A stretch of DNA of 64,000 nucleotides from JACRLW01 sp046349595 (GTDB lineage Bacteria; Planctomycetota; UBA1135; UBA2386), in assembly GCA_046349595.1 (NCBI GenBank), contig JAXMCA010000001.1, positions 310,001 through 374,000 of the forward strand. The letters run 5' to 3'. The notes under the pieces are model-generated. The model worked only from the letters and a program-made list of their open reading frames with translations, did not search any database and had not been told where the DNA came from. Positions within the stretch are counted from its first letter, which is position 1. The number at the start of each line of letters is the position of its first letter. Position numbers and translations under genes: made by a program. Shown here one piece after another: positions 24,374 to 33,366 of the stretch.

Positions 24374-25981
24374 ATGCGCGTGTTGGATGCGTTCGTCCTG
24401 TGCGAGTCCCTGCTGCTCGGTGCACTCGGTGTGGCGTGGCTCCTGCGCACCACCGATCGACCCGATCGTTCCGCTGCAATGCCGGAGGGCATCTCGGCGC
24501 AGGGTGCAGGAACTGGTCGCGTCGCGGCCGTCGCCGATCACGCTCCGAAGGAACCCTCGGCCGCGACACCGCGCCGTAGCGTCGACACCAGCACCGGCAA
24601 GGACACGGCGGGCTTGATCGTGCTGCGCGGTCGGCTCCTGCCGGCCGCGGGGATGGAGATCCCGAGGGACCTGTCGATCGGCTTCCGCGCCGGCGGCAGG
24701 TACCGCGGCGCCGAGGTCCTTGGAGACCAATATGCGGTTGCTGGACTCACACCCGGTGATTGGATCGCGCGCCCGTATGGCGATGGAGTCGCGATCCACG
24801 AGGAGATCGTGACCATCACGTCCGCCGAGTCGCAGGTGCACGATCTGCATCTCCTGCCCACGTCGAAGGTGAAGGTCTTCCTGAAGACGCTCGACGGTCA
24901 GCCGCTTCTGGCCAAGAGCAGCGATCCGAGGACGGGGCAGTACTACTCGGTCCTCGCGACGCGAGAACCGCTGTACGGGAACCTGCCGGCGACCGACAGC
25001 AGCACCGTGGGGATCGTGGGGCTGGGCCGCTTTTCGAACGCGCACACCTTCGGTTCGAGGCAGGACTTCGGCGGAGCGGACGGCATCCTGCAACTCGACG
25101 AACCGCCGCCCCTGAACGCGGCGTTCCTGATGCGCCATGTCGTGCTGGCGCAGCAGGTGATTCCTGCCGGTGCAACGACCATCACCTTCGCCGTCGACCG
25201 CGCGGCGGTCGAGGCACGCTTCGCCACCGTGCGCGTGCGGTTGATCGACGGCGTCACGGGGCAGCCGATCCTCGCGGATGCTCACATCGGATTCACCACC
25301 GCCCAGGGTGGCGGTGTGAATGCCACGGTCGGGGACGGCGGCGTTTGGATGGCGACCGAGGTACTCCCCGGCATCACCCACATGGATCTCGGCGCGAAGG
25401 ATCGCGAGAGCCTGTCGACCGACTTCCGCGTCGAGGCCGGGGCGACGGTGGAACTCGGCGACATCACGCTCCAACCGGAGGTGCAGTTGCGGGGAGTCCT
25501 GCTCGATCCGCAGGGTGAACCGGTCTCCGGCACTCTGCAATGGACCGATCTCGACATCCGCCGCGCACGCGGCACGACCAGCGATCGTCGCTCGACCTCG
25601 GCGGACGGCGACGGTGAGTTCGCGATCGGCGCCGGGCCGCACCGCTACCTCGTGACCGGGAGGGACCCCGATGGCGCCGTCGGCAGCGCGACGGTCGATG
25701 CTCGCAATGGCGCTCCGCCGCGCTTCGAACTCAGGCTCGCGGATCCTGTGCTGGTCCAGGTGGTCGCGAACGGTGATCCCCTGCGCGGATTCGCGCTCGA
25801 ATTGACCGATGCATCCGGCAGGCTGGTGGATGCACGGCACATCGAAGCGCGTTGGCGCGAGACCGCCTTCCGTGTCGCTCCGGGTGACTACACCCTCGAG
25901 GTCTACGACGAGAGCGAGACCCTGCTGCGCAAGATCCCCGTGCATGCGCGCGGCGAACTCGTCCGCCTGGAGGTGCAGTGA
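24374..25981 (+). CDS. membrane-anchored carboxypeptidase-regulatory-like protein, paralogue 1
   Basis: A 535-residue protein with an N-terminal hydrophobic helix (VLCESLLLGALGVAWLL) that probably anchors it, leaving a large extracytoplasmic part. That part has successive immunoglobulin-like segments of the carboxypeptidase-regulatory type, for example VRVRLIDGVTGQPILADAHI and LRGVLLDPQGEPVSGTLQ, ending with GELVRLEVQ. No catalytic motif was found. It is first in a run of three like genes; its stop TGA shares one base with the next ATG. The set resembles repeat copies of a surface or envelope protein that have drifted apart. Confidence 0.75.
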   Translation: MRVLDAFVLCESLLLGALGVAWLLRTTDRPDRSAAMPEGISAQGAGTGRVAAVADHAPKEPSAATPRRSVDTSTGKDTAGLIVLRGRLLPAAGMEIPRDLSIGFRAGGRYRGAEVLGDQYAVAGLTPGDWIARPYGDGVAIHEEIVTITSAESQVHDLHLLPTSKVKVFLKTLDGQPLLAKSSDPRTGQYYSVLATREPLYGNLPATDSSTVGIVGLGRFSNAHTFGSRQDFGGADGILQLDEPPPLNAAFLMRHVVLAQQVIPAGATTITFAVDRAAVEARFATVRVRLIDGVTGQPILADAHIGFTTAQGGGVNATVGDGGVWMATEVLPGITHMDLGAKDRESLSTDFRVEAGATVELGDITLQPEVQLRGVLLDPQGEPVSGTLQWTDLDIRRARGTTSDRRSTSADGDGEFAIGAGPHRYLVTGRDPDGAVGSATVDARNGAPPRFELRLADPVLVQVVANGDPLRGFALELTDASGRLVDARHIEARWRETAFRVAPGDYTLEVYDESETLLRKIPVHARGELVRLEVQ

Positions 25982-27615
25982 TGAATCGCAACGGGCTGCG
26001 GATGCTCGCGATCCTCGAAGGCGTGTCGATCGTCCTGCTCGGCTGGTCGCTGTGGTGCGGTCGGAGTGAGGACCTCGCCGATCCATCGCCGGCGCAGGCG
26101 GCGGCGAAGCCGGGGAGCGTCGTGCCGGAACCGGTCGACGCCCGCTCGCAGGCGGACCCCTCGATCGCGGATCGCGAGTCGACGCCTCCATCGCAGATTC
26201 GCGGTGAATCGACGTCGCCTTCTCTGGCCGTGTTGTTCGGCCGGATCCTCACCTCCGATGCTTCGGCGCTCGCTCAGGGCGCCGTGTCGATCACGCGGGA
26301 CGACATGCCCGGAACACTGTCCGTCCGGATCGGCTTCGATCGATCGAGCCCGGAGTTCGCATTGCCCGAACTCGAACCCGGTCGCTACACCCTGACGGCC
26401 GGAGCCAGCGGCTGCCGTAACCTGACCGAGACCATCGAGATCGCCGCCGGCGTCGATCATCTCCGGCACGATATGGTGCTGAAGCGGACCTGGGATCTCC
26501 GCGTGCTGATCGTGACTCCTCGGGGAGAGCCGCTGCCGGGTGTCTTCGCCGCGTGGAAGAGTGAGCGCGGCGACCTGACGTCCGCAGAGATCAGCGCGAT
26601 CGCGACGACCACGCCACCGCCCTCACCGATCCCGGACGTCTCCCTGCGCCTGCCGGACTTCGGCATCGGCCACTGGAACGGCGGAACGGAGCGGATCATG
26701 GACGGGCGCAGCATCTCGCCGAAACGCTACGCGGGTGTTCTCGAGCTGCCGGTCGACGTGCCGCTCTACGTCAGCGCGACGCTGCGCAGTGCGGTGCTCG
26801 CGACCGAGCGCGTCGAACCGGGTCAGAAGGAGGTGCGCCTGGTCGTTCCGCTCAGTCAGGTCACGGGCAGCCTGTGCACGGTGCGCGTGCGCGTGATCGA
26901 CGAGGTCGACGGCAAACCCGCTGCCGGCGTGAGGGTGTCGCTCGACGATGGGCAGAGCGCATCCATCGGCAACCCGATGGATGCCGAGGGACGTGGCGAA
27001 TTGCTCTCCCGGCCGGGACGACTGCAACTCGCCGTGTATGCCAAGGATCGCATGGCTCCGCCCTGGGATCTCGACCTGACGCCTGGAGCGAACGTCGAAC
27101 TCACCGAAGTCGTGCTGCGCACGCCGGTGAAGGTCCGATTGCAGTGCGAGGGCGCACCTGCCGACAAGAAGCCGTCGGTGCGCATCAGGTGCCTCGATCC
27201 TCTGCCTCTGTCATTCCTGCGCGACAGTTGGCGCTCGTCCTGGATGCCGGACGGGGCGAGCAGCGTCGAGGTGAGCGTGTATCCGGGTCGCTACGCGGCA
27301 CGCGCGACCGCAGGTTCGAGGATGGCGAACATGGAATTCGACACCGCGTCGCTCGGCGATCGCCCCGTCATGCTTCGTTTCGCCGAAGCCGCGGTGCTGC
27401 ACGTGATCCCACCGCCGCTCGACCGACCGGTCGGTCTCGCGCTCACCGACGGCAGCGGCGCCTCGGTGTGGAATCGGCAGATCAGTTGGGAGGGCGCCTT
27501 CGACATCGTGGTTCAGCCCGGCACCTACACCGCGGCGATCCGTCGACCCGACGGGACCACCGAGCCGCGCACGCTGATGCTTCCGGTCGGGTCCACGGAA
27601 CTGGATCTGCGATGA
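25981..27615 (+). CDS. membrane-anchored carboxypeptidase-regulatory-like protein, paralogue 2
   Basis: A 544-residue protein with an N-terminal anchor helix (MLAILEGVSIVLLGWSLW). Its extracytoplasmic part shares whole blocks with the next gene: WDLRVLIVTPRGEPLPGV against WNLLVGIVTPEGRPLLDV, DFGIGHWNGG against ELGIVHWTGE, and a common ending, STELDLR against ITELDLR. ATG 25981 was chosen over GTG 25978 because GGAGG at 25969-25973 is spaced 7 bases from it. It overlaps the upstream stop by one base and the downstream start by four (ATGA), so translation of the three genes is coupled. Function unknown. Confidence 0.77.
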   Translation: MNRNGLRMLAILEGVSIVLLGWSLWCGRSEDLADPSPAQAAAKPGSVVPEPVDARSQADPSIADRESTPPSQIRGESTSPSLAVLFGRILTSDASALAQGAVSITRDDMPGTLSVRIGFDRSSPEFALPELEPGRYTLTAGASGCRNLTETIEIAAGVDHLRHDMVLKRTWDLRVLIVTPRGEPLPGVFAAWKSERGDLTSAEISAIATTTPPPSPIPDVSLRLPDFGIGHWNGGTERIMDGRSISPKRYAGVLELPVDVPLYVSATLRSAVLATERVEPGQKEVRLVVPLSQVTGSLCTVRVRVIDEVDGKPAAGVRVSLDDGQSASIGNPMDAEGRGELLSRPGRLQLAVYAKDRMAPPWDLDLTPGANVELTEVVLRTPVKVRLQCEGAPADKKPSVRIRCLDPLPLSFLRDSWRSSWMPDGASSVEVSVYPGRYAARATAGSRMANMEFDTASLGDRPVMLRFAEAAVLHVIPPPLDRPVGLALTDGSGASVWNRQISWEGAFDIVVQPGTYTAAIRRPDGTTEPRTLMLPVGSTELDLR

Positions 27616-29264
27616 CGGTCGACGCGACGGGTCGCAAGTTCGGACGTCGATGCCTCGCGCTGGGACTGGTGTCGCTTCTCGCACTCGGAGGCTGGTGGCT
27701 GGCCGCGCGCGACTCCGCGGTCGCGATCATCGCTTCGGTTGCCGTGGATCGCGGCGCGGACGCGCCGACGGCTGAAGGACGAACAGCGGAGATCGGCCAG
27801 TCGAGCGATCCGATGGTGCCCGCGCGCCGGGAGGTGGAACCGGGGAGTGGTCTCGACTCCGGGATCGAGTTGTACGGTCGATTGAACCTGTCGCACGGTG
27901 AGGTCGGACCGGATGAACCTCCGCTGACGCTCACCCTCATGCAACTCGAGCCCGTGCCTCGCATGCCAGTCGTGCGACTCACGTCCGTCGACTCCGCGTA
28001 CAGCGTGCCCGGTCTCACCCCCGGCACCTATCGGGTCAGGGTCGAGGGAGATCGGATCGCGAGGTCAGAGACCACCGTCGAGATCCCCGTCGGCGTCACG
28101 CGCGTGCCGCATGACATCGAGCTGATCGCACAATGGAATCTGCTGGTCGGGATCGTGACTCCGGAGGGTCGGCCACTCCTCGACGTGATCGAGCAGGACC
28201 ACTCGTTCCGCTGGCAGTCGAACGGTCTTCGCGTGGCGATCGTGGTGACACACCAGCCGCCGGCAAGACCGATCTCCCGGGTGACCGGGGCGGTTCCGGA
28301 GCTGGGGATCGTCCACTGGACGGGAGAGCAGGAGGGGCTCGGCGTCCGACCGGGAACCGCAAGACCACTCGACGTCCTCACCTGCAGTCTCTCCATCCCC
28401 GCCAGGGAGCCGGTCTACGTGAACGTGGTGCTGCGCAGTGCCGTGCTCGCCAGCGAGGTCGCAACGCCGGGGCAGTCGACGCTCCGCCTCGTCGTCGCGC
28501 CCGGGACCCTCGTCGCTGCTCTGAGCAAGGTGCACTTCCAGGTCGTCGATCTCGCGAGCGATCTGCCCATGTCGGACATGGTCGTCGGGACCAGCGGTGG
28601 TCTGGTCGCGAGTCCGGTCCCCCGATCCGACGCGGATGGACGCGTGAGCTTCACCTGTGCGCCTGGAGTGTTCACCCTCACCGTGACCGGTGAGGGTCGC
28701 AGCAGTCTTCCGGCGCAGTTCGAGATCGCGCCGGGGTCCGAGGTCGACCTCGGACGAATCGCGGTCACCGACCTGGTCAGGGTCCACTTCGACTTCGAGC
28801 AGGTGCCCTCGGGCGAGGTGGTCGCGTGCCGTGTGATCCCGCTCGATCGCCGCTTCACCGCCGGCGGCACGCCGAGCTGGCGCGACGTGAACATCGGCAC
28901 CAAGGCGCGCTCAGGCCCTGCATGGCTCTTCCCCGGGCGCTATCTGCTGCTCGTCACCGCTGGGGTCTGCTCGGCCTGCTGCGAGTTCGCCGCCACGCCG
29001 GGCATCACGGATTCGGTAGTCGTCACCCTGCAACCGGCGGCGAGGGTGCGCGTGATCCCGCCGCGGGTGGAACTCGCGGTCGGTCTCGCCTTCGTGGACG
29101 CGCGCGGGATCGAGCATTGGAGTGCGGAGCGCGTCTGCGGCAATCCGCGCTTCGTCGAACTCGTCAGCGGCAGCTTCGTCGCCGAGATTCGTCGTCCCGA
29201 CGGCTACGTCGAGAGACGGCCGCTGGTGCTCACGAGCGGCATCACGGAACTCGACCTGCGATGA
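27612..29264 (+). CDS. membrane-anchored carboxypeptidase-regulatory-like protein, paralogue 3
   Basis: A 550-residue protein whose N-terminal helix (CLALGLVSLLALGGWWLA) should anchor it with the bulk outside. It is the closest relative of the preceding gene, aligning over nearly the whole chain, including the segment LIAQWNLLVGIVTPEGRP and the shared end ELDLR. It has an extra Cys-containing loop (GVCSACCEF). ATG 27612 overlaps the upstream TGA in ATGA. Tandem duplication followed by divergence explains the array; coupling suggests the products act together or in fixed ratio. Confidence 0.77.
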   Translation: MTVDATGRKFGRRCLALGLVSLLALGGWWLAARDSAVAIIASVAVDRGADAPTAEGRTAEIGQSSDPMVPARREVEPGSGLDSGIELYGRLNLSHGEVGPDEPPLTLTLMQLEPVPRMPVVRLTSVDSAYSVPGLTPGTYRVRVEGDRIARSETTVEIPVGVTRVPHDIELIAQWNLLVGIVTPEGRPLLDVIEQDHSFRWQSNGLRVAIVVTHQPPARPISRVTGAVPELGIVHWTGEQEGLGVRPGTARPLDVLTCSLSIPAREPVYVNVVLRSAVLASEVATPGQSTLRLVVAPGTLVAALSKVHFQVVDLASDLPMSDMVVGTSGGLVASPVPRSDADGRVSFTCAPGVFTLTVTGEGRSSLPAQFEIAPGSEVDLGRIAVTDLVRVHFDFEQVPSGEVVACRVIPLDRRFTAGGTPSWRDVNIGTKARSGPAWLFPGRYLLLVTAGVCSACCEFAATPGITDSVVVTLQPAARVRVIPPRVELAVGLAFVDARGIEHWSAERVCGNPRFVELVSGSFVAEIRRPDGYVERRPLVLTSGITELDLR

Positions 29265-29511
29265 ACGTCTCGAACTGCCGGGCGCCCGACCTCGGCATCA
29301 CGCGTTCCGCGGACCGGGTGCGCCGTGAGACGGGCCGAACTCGACCGCAACGCGCGAGCGGTCGTCGGTATCGAAGGCGGGTCCGCCAGCTCCGAGGGTC
29401 GCCGGTGGCTGTGTGGGGGCGAAGGAGGACTCCAGGCTGCGAACTCGGTCTCCGACAGGCTGCACCTGCAGAGCGCCGCTGTGGCGTCGACAGGTGTGCG
29501 CGCCTCTCGGC

Positions 29512-29536
29512 CCGCAGAGCGGGGTCGGCTCTGCGG
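29512..29536. other. perfect 9-bp hairpin before a small membrane-protein gene
   Basis: CCGCAGAGC-GGGGTCG-GCTCTGCGG forms a perfect stem ending 4 bases before ATG 29541. It lies about 250 bases after the three-gene array and could end that transcript, or hide the start of the small gene, which has no visible ribosome site. Its left arm and flank share GCCCGCAGAGCGG with the sequence beside repeat copy A (4900-4912). Confidence 0.45.
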
Positions 29537-29540
29537 CGCC

Positions 29541-29843
29541 ATGTACGAGTTGCTGAAACTCCTGCTCGGTTCACTCTTCGACTTCATCGCTTCGAGTGCC
29601 GGATCCATGCTCTTCGCGCTCGCACTGCTGAGTTCGCTCGCGGGCGCGTCCTTCGCTTCGTTCGGGGAGTCGCCTCTCGCTGCCTTCGATCCCCTGCTGA
29701 CCCGGATCGCGTTAGGTCTGCTCCTGGGTGCCGCGTCGGTCAGCCTGGCGATGGTCTTCTTTGCCGTGATCCTGTTCCGGGGGCTCTGGCGGTTCCTGCG
29801 ACCGGTCGAAGAGCCTTCGATTGTGGTCACCACCGAACCCTGA
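29541..29843 (+). CDS. small two-helix membrane protein
   Basis: A 100-residue protein with two strong hydrophobic stretches, around residues 15-35 (SSAGSMLFALALLSSLAGAS) and 55-80 (IALGLLLGAASVSLAMVFFA), followed by a basic patch (RGLWRFLRP) and a short tail. It is probably an inner-membrane protein with both ends on the same side. ATG 29541 was preferred to an in-frame ATG at 29325 because the extra 72 residues are Arg/Gly/Ser-rich and unlike a protein domain. No family was recognised. It ends 302 bases before a convergent gene. Confidence 0.6.
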   Translation: MYELLKLLLGSLFDFIASSAGSMLFALALLSSLAGASFASFGESPLAAFDPLLTRIALGLLLGAASVSLAMVFFAVILFRGLWRFLRPVEEPSIVVTTEP

Positions 29844-29892
29844 ACCGCGGCGCATCGCTCGGCCGCTGGAAGACCCGAGCGAACCCAGAGGT

Positions 29893-29952
29893 CTGGGCCT
29901 TCCTGGTCGGCGCGCAGCGGCGACGCGGCAACCCGAATGGGTTGCGGCCCAG
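29893..29952 (-). repeat. 60-nt structured intergenic repeat, copy B
   Basis: The element has the same closing stem as copy A (CTGGGCC/GGCCCAG), the same GTCG/CGAC core and the same length. Its variable hairpin reads GCAACCC-GAAT-GGGTTGC, where copy A has GCAGCC and GGCTGC: a G-C pair has become A-T, and one pair is added, so the stem is kept although bases changed. Confidence 0.82.
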
Positions 29953-29975
29953 GCCGCGATGGTCCGCAGGCCGAA

Positions 29976-30000
29976 GGATCGTCGCGTGAAGCGACGATCC
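29976..30000. repeat. hairpin repeat, copy 2
   Basis: GGATCGTCGC-GTGAA-GCGACGATCC is a perfect 10-bp stem with a 5-base loop. Its inner 21 bases (29979-29999) match the hairpin at 12240-12260 at 20 positions. It lies between the two 60-nt elements and 133 bases after a plus-strand gene. Confidence 0.6.
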
Positions 30001-30031
30001 GAAGGCAGAAGGACCCCGGGAACCCAGAGGT

Positions 30032-30091
30032 CTGGGCCTTCCTGGTCGGCGCGCAGCGGCGACGCGGCAACCCGAATGGGTTGCGGCCCAG
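30032..30091 (-). repeat. 60-nt structured intergenic repeat, copy C
   Basis: Sequence and predicted fold are the same as copy B. It lies 54 bases past the stop of the minus-strand deacylase gene, so like copy A it sits in the 3' region of a minus-strand transcript. Confidence 0.82.
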
Positions 30092-30145
30092 GCCGCGATG
30101 TCGACGCGCGAGATGATCGCCGGCGGGCGATCCGCCCGACCCGAC

Positions 30146-31312
30146 TCAGCGCGCGCGAACCGAGAAGGTCTCCGGCGAGGCCCAGCGCTTCGAGAAGGCC
30201 ATCCTCTCGCCGCGCGTCCGTTCGCGGCGGTAGCCGAAGAGGTGGAAGATCTCGACCACCAGGTAGCGTGCGACGCGCGGATTGGCGAGCAGCGTGTAGC
30301 GGTCGTTGGGATCGCGGGTCACGCCGGGCAGGAAGCGCACCAGCTTGGAGAGGCGCAGGCGGCGCAGGACCGCCGACATCTTGAACCAGAAGCGGGGGAT
30401 CGCGCGGGCGAAGAAGAAGCCGTCGTCGCCGAGACCCTGGTAGAGCGGCAGGAGCACCATGCCGCGCGACCGCGCGCGCACCGCACCCTTCTGGTCCTGC
30501 GCGAGCATGTCGCCCTTGGTGACCGGCTGGAAGCTCACGAATCCGGGCAGCATCGCGAAGCGGTCGGCCGCGGTGATCGCGTGGCGGTAGGTCACCTCGA
30601 CGAGGTGCGGCGTGCCGCGTGCCGCCTTGCGCAGGCGCGCGCGGTGGTGTCCGAGGTCGACGTCGGCGCTGGCCACCACGCCGCTCGCGGCGAGGGCGAG
30701 CCAGATCGCCGATTCCAGGTTGTCGATGGTGGCGGGGTCGTCGTGCTGGCCGCCTTCGACCGCGACACTGAGCTGTCCGCGCTGGTTGAACCACTCCATC
30801 ACCGCGCCGTCGATGCACTCCTCCAGGCCGAGGATCATCGGGATCGGCAGCGCGTCGGCGATGCGGCGGTTGGGCAGCGTGTCCGCCATGCACGAGAACG
30901 GCGAGCCGGGCGCCGAACTGGTGTGCAGGTCGAGGAACACCAGCGGACCGCGTCGCGTGCGCCAGCACTCCTCGTAGAGTTCGAGGAGCTCGCGCTGCTC
31001 GTGGTCCTCGTTGCGATCCTCACGCGGGTCGCGCGCCGACAGCCGCGCGATCGAGTCCGGCAGCCACTGGCGGTTGAGGTCGCGGTCGACGTAGCGCTGC
31101 TTGCGTGCGAGCGCGTTGAGGTTGCCGCGGCAGGCGACGATCCTGCCGTGGATGCGCAGTTCACGCCGGGCGATCTCGTCGAACACGCGCAGCAGTGCCG
31201 TCACTCCCGCGGGTTCGTTGCCGTGGATCCCACCCTGCGCGATGAAGGTGGGACCGGCCACACCCTGGTCGACCGTGCCGATCAGCCTCGGCATCACCGT
31301 CTCCGCCGTCAT
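30146..31312 (-). CDS. succinylglutamate desuccinylase/aspartoacylase-type metallohydrolase
   Basis: A 388-residue zinc enzyme of the M14-like AstE/AspA family. Zinc ligands His30 and Glu33 lie in GGIHGNEPAG and His130 in FLDLHTSS; the substrate-binding motif DRDLNR is at residues 76-81, and EGGQHDD likely supplies the catalytic Glu. These enzymes remove acyl groups from amino-acid amides. A C-terminal extension of about 100 basic residues has no assigned role. It starts just inside the end of the GCS2-CBS gene; GTG 31333 would overlap that stop in GTGA and is an alternative start. The pairing suggests that one enzyme makes, and the other cuts, a related amide. Confidence 0.85.
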   Translation of the reverse strand: MTAETVMPRLIGTVDQGVAGPTFIAQGGIHGNEPAGVTALLRVFDEIARRELRIHGRIVACRGNLNALARKQRYVDRDLNRQWLPDSIARLSARDPREDRNEDHEQRELLELYEECWRTRRGPLVFLDLHTSSAPGSPFSCMADTLPNRRIADALPIPMILGLEECIDGAVMEWFNQRGQLSVAVEGGQHDDPATIDNLESAIWLALAASGVVASADVDLGHHRARLRKAARGTPHLVEVTYRHAITAADRFAMLPGFVSFQPVTKGDMLAQDQKGAVRARSRGMVLLPLYQGLGDDGFFFARAIPRFWFKMSAVLRRLRLSKLVRFLPGVTRDPNDRYTLLANPRVARYLVVEIFHLFGYRRERTRGERMAFSKRWASPETFSVRAR

Positions 31313-31329
31313 CACTGCACCCTGACCGT

Positions 31330-33252
31330 TCACGACCCACCCTGCTCCCTCAGGTGTTGCTCCAGCAGGGAGGCGGCCACGTTGATGAGGTCGCGCTCCG
31401 TGATGATGCCGACCAGCTTGTCGCCCTCCACGACGGGCAGGCAACCGACGCGATGCGAGCGCATCTTCTCGATCGCTTCGAGCGTCGGCGTGTCGGGGGA
31501 GACCGTCACCACCGCCGTCTTCATGATGTCCTTGACCAGCACCTGCGCGTCCTCGCCGGCGGCACCCTGTCCGACCAGGCGCAGGAGCGAGCGGTGCGAG
31601 ACGAGACCGGCGAGCCGGCCCTCCGCGTCCTCGACCGGCACGTGGCGGATGTGCCGCCAGTCCATCAGGCTCGCCGCGAGATCGACGACGTCGCCCGGGT
31701 GCACGGTGAACAGGTCGGTGGTCATGAACTGACCGACCTTCTGGTAGCTGTGGCGCCAGCTCCCGGTCTCCTCGATCGACGCCAGCTTCCAGCGTGCGAC
31801 CGGATCGCCCTGCTTCTGTCGCTCGCGTGCAGCGTGGCACAGCGCGCGCAGCCGCTGGTCCGCGGTGCCCTTGCCGGACATCGCGGCGAGCGAGTCGAGC
31901 ATCCATTGCGCACCGGTGCGGCCGACCTTCACGCGCTCCTCGAGCACGCCGAGATAGCGGTCGATGTCGCCGCGGACGATGCCGCGGTGTTCGAGGCCCT
32001 GGCGTGCCAGCGGCAGCAGGTGCTCGAGGATCAGGTTCTGCGCGGTGTACTCGCGTCCACCGATCCAGGTGAACTGGGCGCGCAATCCCGATCGCGCGGC
32101 GGACGTGAAGTTGTCCTTGGCCACGTCGAAACTCATGACCTCGCGGATGTCGGGGTACTCTTCGGCGAGAGCGACCATCAGGCCGAAGAAGAACGCCGCG
32201 TTGGCCATCTCGTCGAGCACCGTCGGGCCGGCGGGCAGCACGCGGTTCTCGATGCGCAGGTGCGCCGTGCCCTCGTTCACCCCGTAGCAAGCGCGGTTCC
32301 AGCGGTAGACGGTGCCATTGTGCAGGCGCAGCGCCGACAGCTTGGGGATCTCACCGCGGGACAGCACCTTCTCCGGGTCCTCGTCGATGCGGTCGGCGAG
32401 CAGCACGCGGAAGCGCGCGACGTCCTCGCGGTAGATCTCCATCACCGAGTCGCGCACCCAGCCGTCGCCGAAGCTCACGCGCGGTCGCAGTCCGCGGGTC
32501 TGATGCGTCTTGCTGCGTGCATCGACCGACTGCTGGAACAGCGCGATGCGCGTCTCGTGCCACAGTCGGCGGCCGAGCAGGATCGGTGAGTTGACCGCGG
32601 CCGCGAGCACCGGACCGGTGATCGCCTGCGCGAGGTTGTAGAGCCGCGCGAACTCCTGCGGTCCGACCTGGAAGTGCACCTGGAAGCTGGTCGTGCACGA
32701 CTCCAGCATCACGTTGTCGTGCGAGGTCTCGAGCTCGTCGATGCCCTTGATCAGGAAGTGGAACTCCCCGCCGCGCAGCGCCGACATCGCGTCGTTGAGA
32801 CGGCGATAGCGCGGATTGGGCGTCATGTTCTCGAGGCCCAGGTGGCTCTTCTGCAGCGTCGGGAGGATGCCCGCGAGGACGATGCCGCCGCCCAGCGACT
32901 CGGCCGCGGTGCGCGCCTGCAGCAGGCGCTCCTTCAGCTCGGTCTCCATCCGCCGCAGGCAATCGGTGCCGAACTCGTGCGGAGTGAGGTTGGTCTCCAG
33001 GTTGAACTGCGCGAGTTCGGTCGTGAAGCCGACCTCGGGCAGCAGCGGCATGACCTCGCGGACCATGCTGCGCGGGCGGCACGCCTCGTCGACCAGGAAC
33101 ATCTCCTGTTCGGCGCCGATCCGCCGCACGCCGCTCTCGAGCAATCCGCTCTCGAGCATCCGCTCCAGTGCGCGGACGTCGGCGAGCAGTGCCTTCATGA
33201 AAGTCCGCAGCGCCGCGTCGTCGCCGGGACCCGTGAGTTCTTGTTGGCCCAT
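31330..33252 (-). CDS. GCS2-type carboxylate-amine ligase fused to tandem CBS domains
   Basis: A 640-residue fusion. Residues 1-480 form a glutamate-cysteine ligase 2-like domain: RIGAEQEMFLVD near the start, FNLETNLTPHEFG, and HLRIENRVLPAGPT. Residues about 505-635 hold two CBS motifs (VGQFMTTDLFTVHPGD and DIMKTAVVTVSPDTPTLEAI), which commonly bind adenosine nucleotides and tune activity. The ligase family joins amino acids to carboxylates with ATP, but not all members make gamma-glutamylcysteine. Its gene is followed directly by an AstE/AspA-like hydrolase. I infer a regulated amide-forming enzyme with an unknown product. Confidence 0.85.
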   Translation of the reverse strand: MGQQELTGPGDDAALRTFMKALLADVRALERMLESGLLESGVRRIGAEQEMFLVDEACRPRSMVREVMPLLPEVGFTTELAQFNLETNLTPHEFGTDCLRRMETELKERLLQARTAAESLGGGIVLAGILPTLQKSHLGLENMTPNPRYRRLNDAMSALRGGEFHFLIKGIDELETSHDNVMLESCTTSFQVHFQVGPQEFARLYNLAQAITGPVLAAAVNSPILLGRRLWHETRIALFQQSVDARSKTHQTRGLRPRVSFGDGWVRDSVMEIYREDVARFRVLLADRIDEDPEKVLSRGEIPKLSALRLHNGTVYRWNRACYGVNEGTAHLRIENRVLPAGPTVLDEMANAAFFFGLMVALAEEYPDIREVMSFDVAKDNFTSAARSGLRAQFTWIGGREYTAQNLILEHLLPLARQGLEHRGIVRGDIDRYLGVLEERVKVGRTGAQWMLDSLAAMSGKGTADQRLRALCHAARERQKQGDPVARWKLASIEETGSWRHSYQKVGQFMTTDLFTVHPGDVVDLAASLMDWRHIRHVPVEDAEGRLAGLVSHRSLLRLVGQGAAGEDAQVLVKDIMKTAVVTVSPDTPTLEAIEKMRSHRVGCLPVVEGDKLVGIITERDLINVAASLLEQHLREQGGS

Positions 33253-33366
33253 GCGGTCGGAGGGCAGGCAGGATAGCGGTGAGGTGCGTCGACGGCGAAT
33301 CGCCGCGCTTTTCGGTCCACGCGACCGCGCCGCGGGGATCGTCCGGGACTCCTCCCGAAGCGGCTC

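Larger units (their letters stand above)
29881..30100. repeat. 81-base direct repeat with 139-base period
   Basis: Bases 29881-29961 and 30020-30100 are identical or nearly so, from GAACCCAGAGG to GGCCGCGATG. Each carries a full 60-nt element plus the flank CCCAGAGGTCTGGG, itself a small hairpin. The near-perfect match points to a recent tandem duplication or ongoing gene conversion. Confidence 0.85.
29844..30145. other. 302-base intergenic region holding repeats only
   Basis: No gene is seen. The region contains two copies of the 60-nt element inside an 81-base direct repeat with a 139-base period, one copy of the 21-base hairpin repeat between them, and a hairpin GATCGCC/GGCGATC near 30115-30132 next to the stop of the minus-strand gene at 30146. 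It lies between converging genes. Confidence 0.75.

Noticed and set aside
29261..29540. An ATG overlapping the end of the third paralogue (29261) that opens a plus-strand frame.
   Set aside because: The frame is Arg/Gly-rich, resembles no protein and conflicts with the better-supported small membrane protein at 29541.
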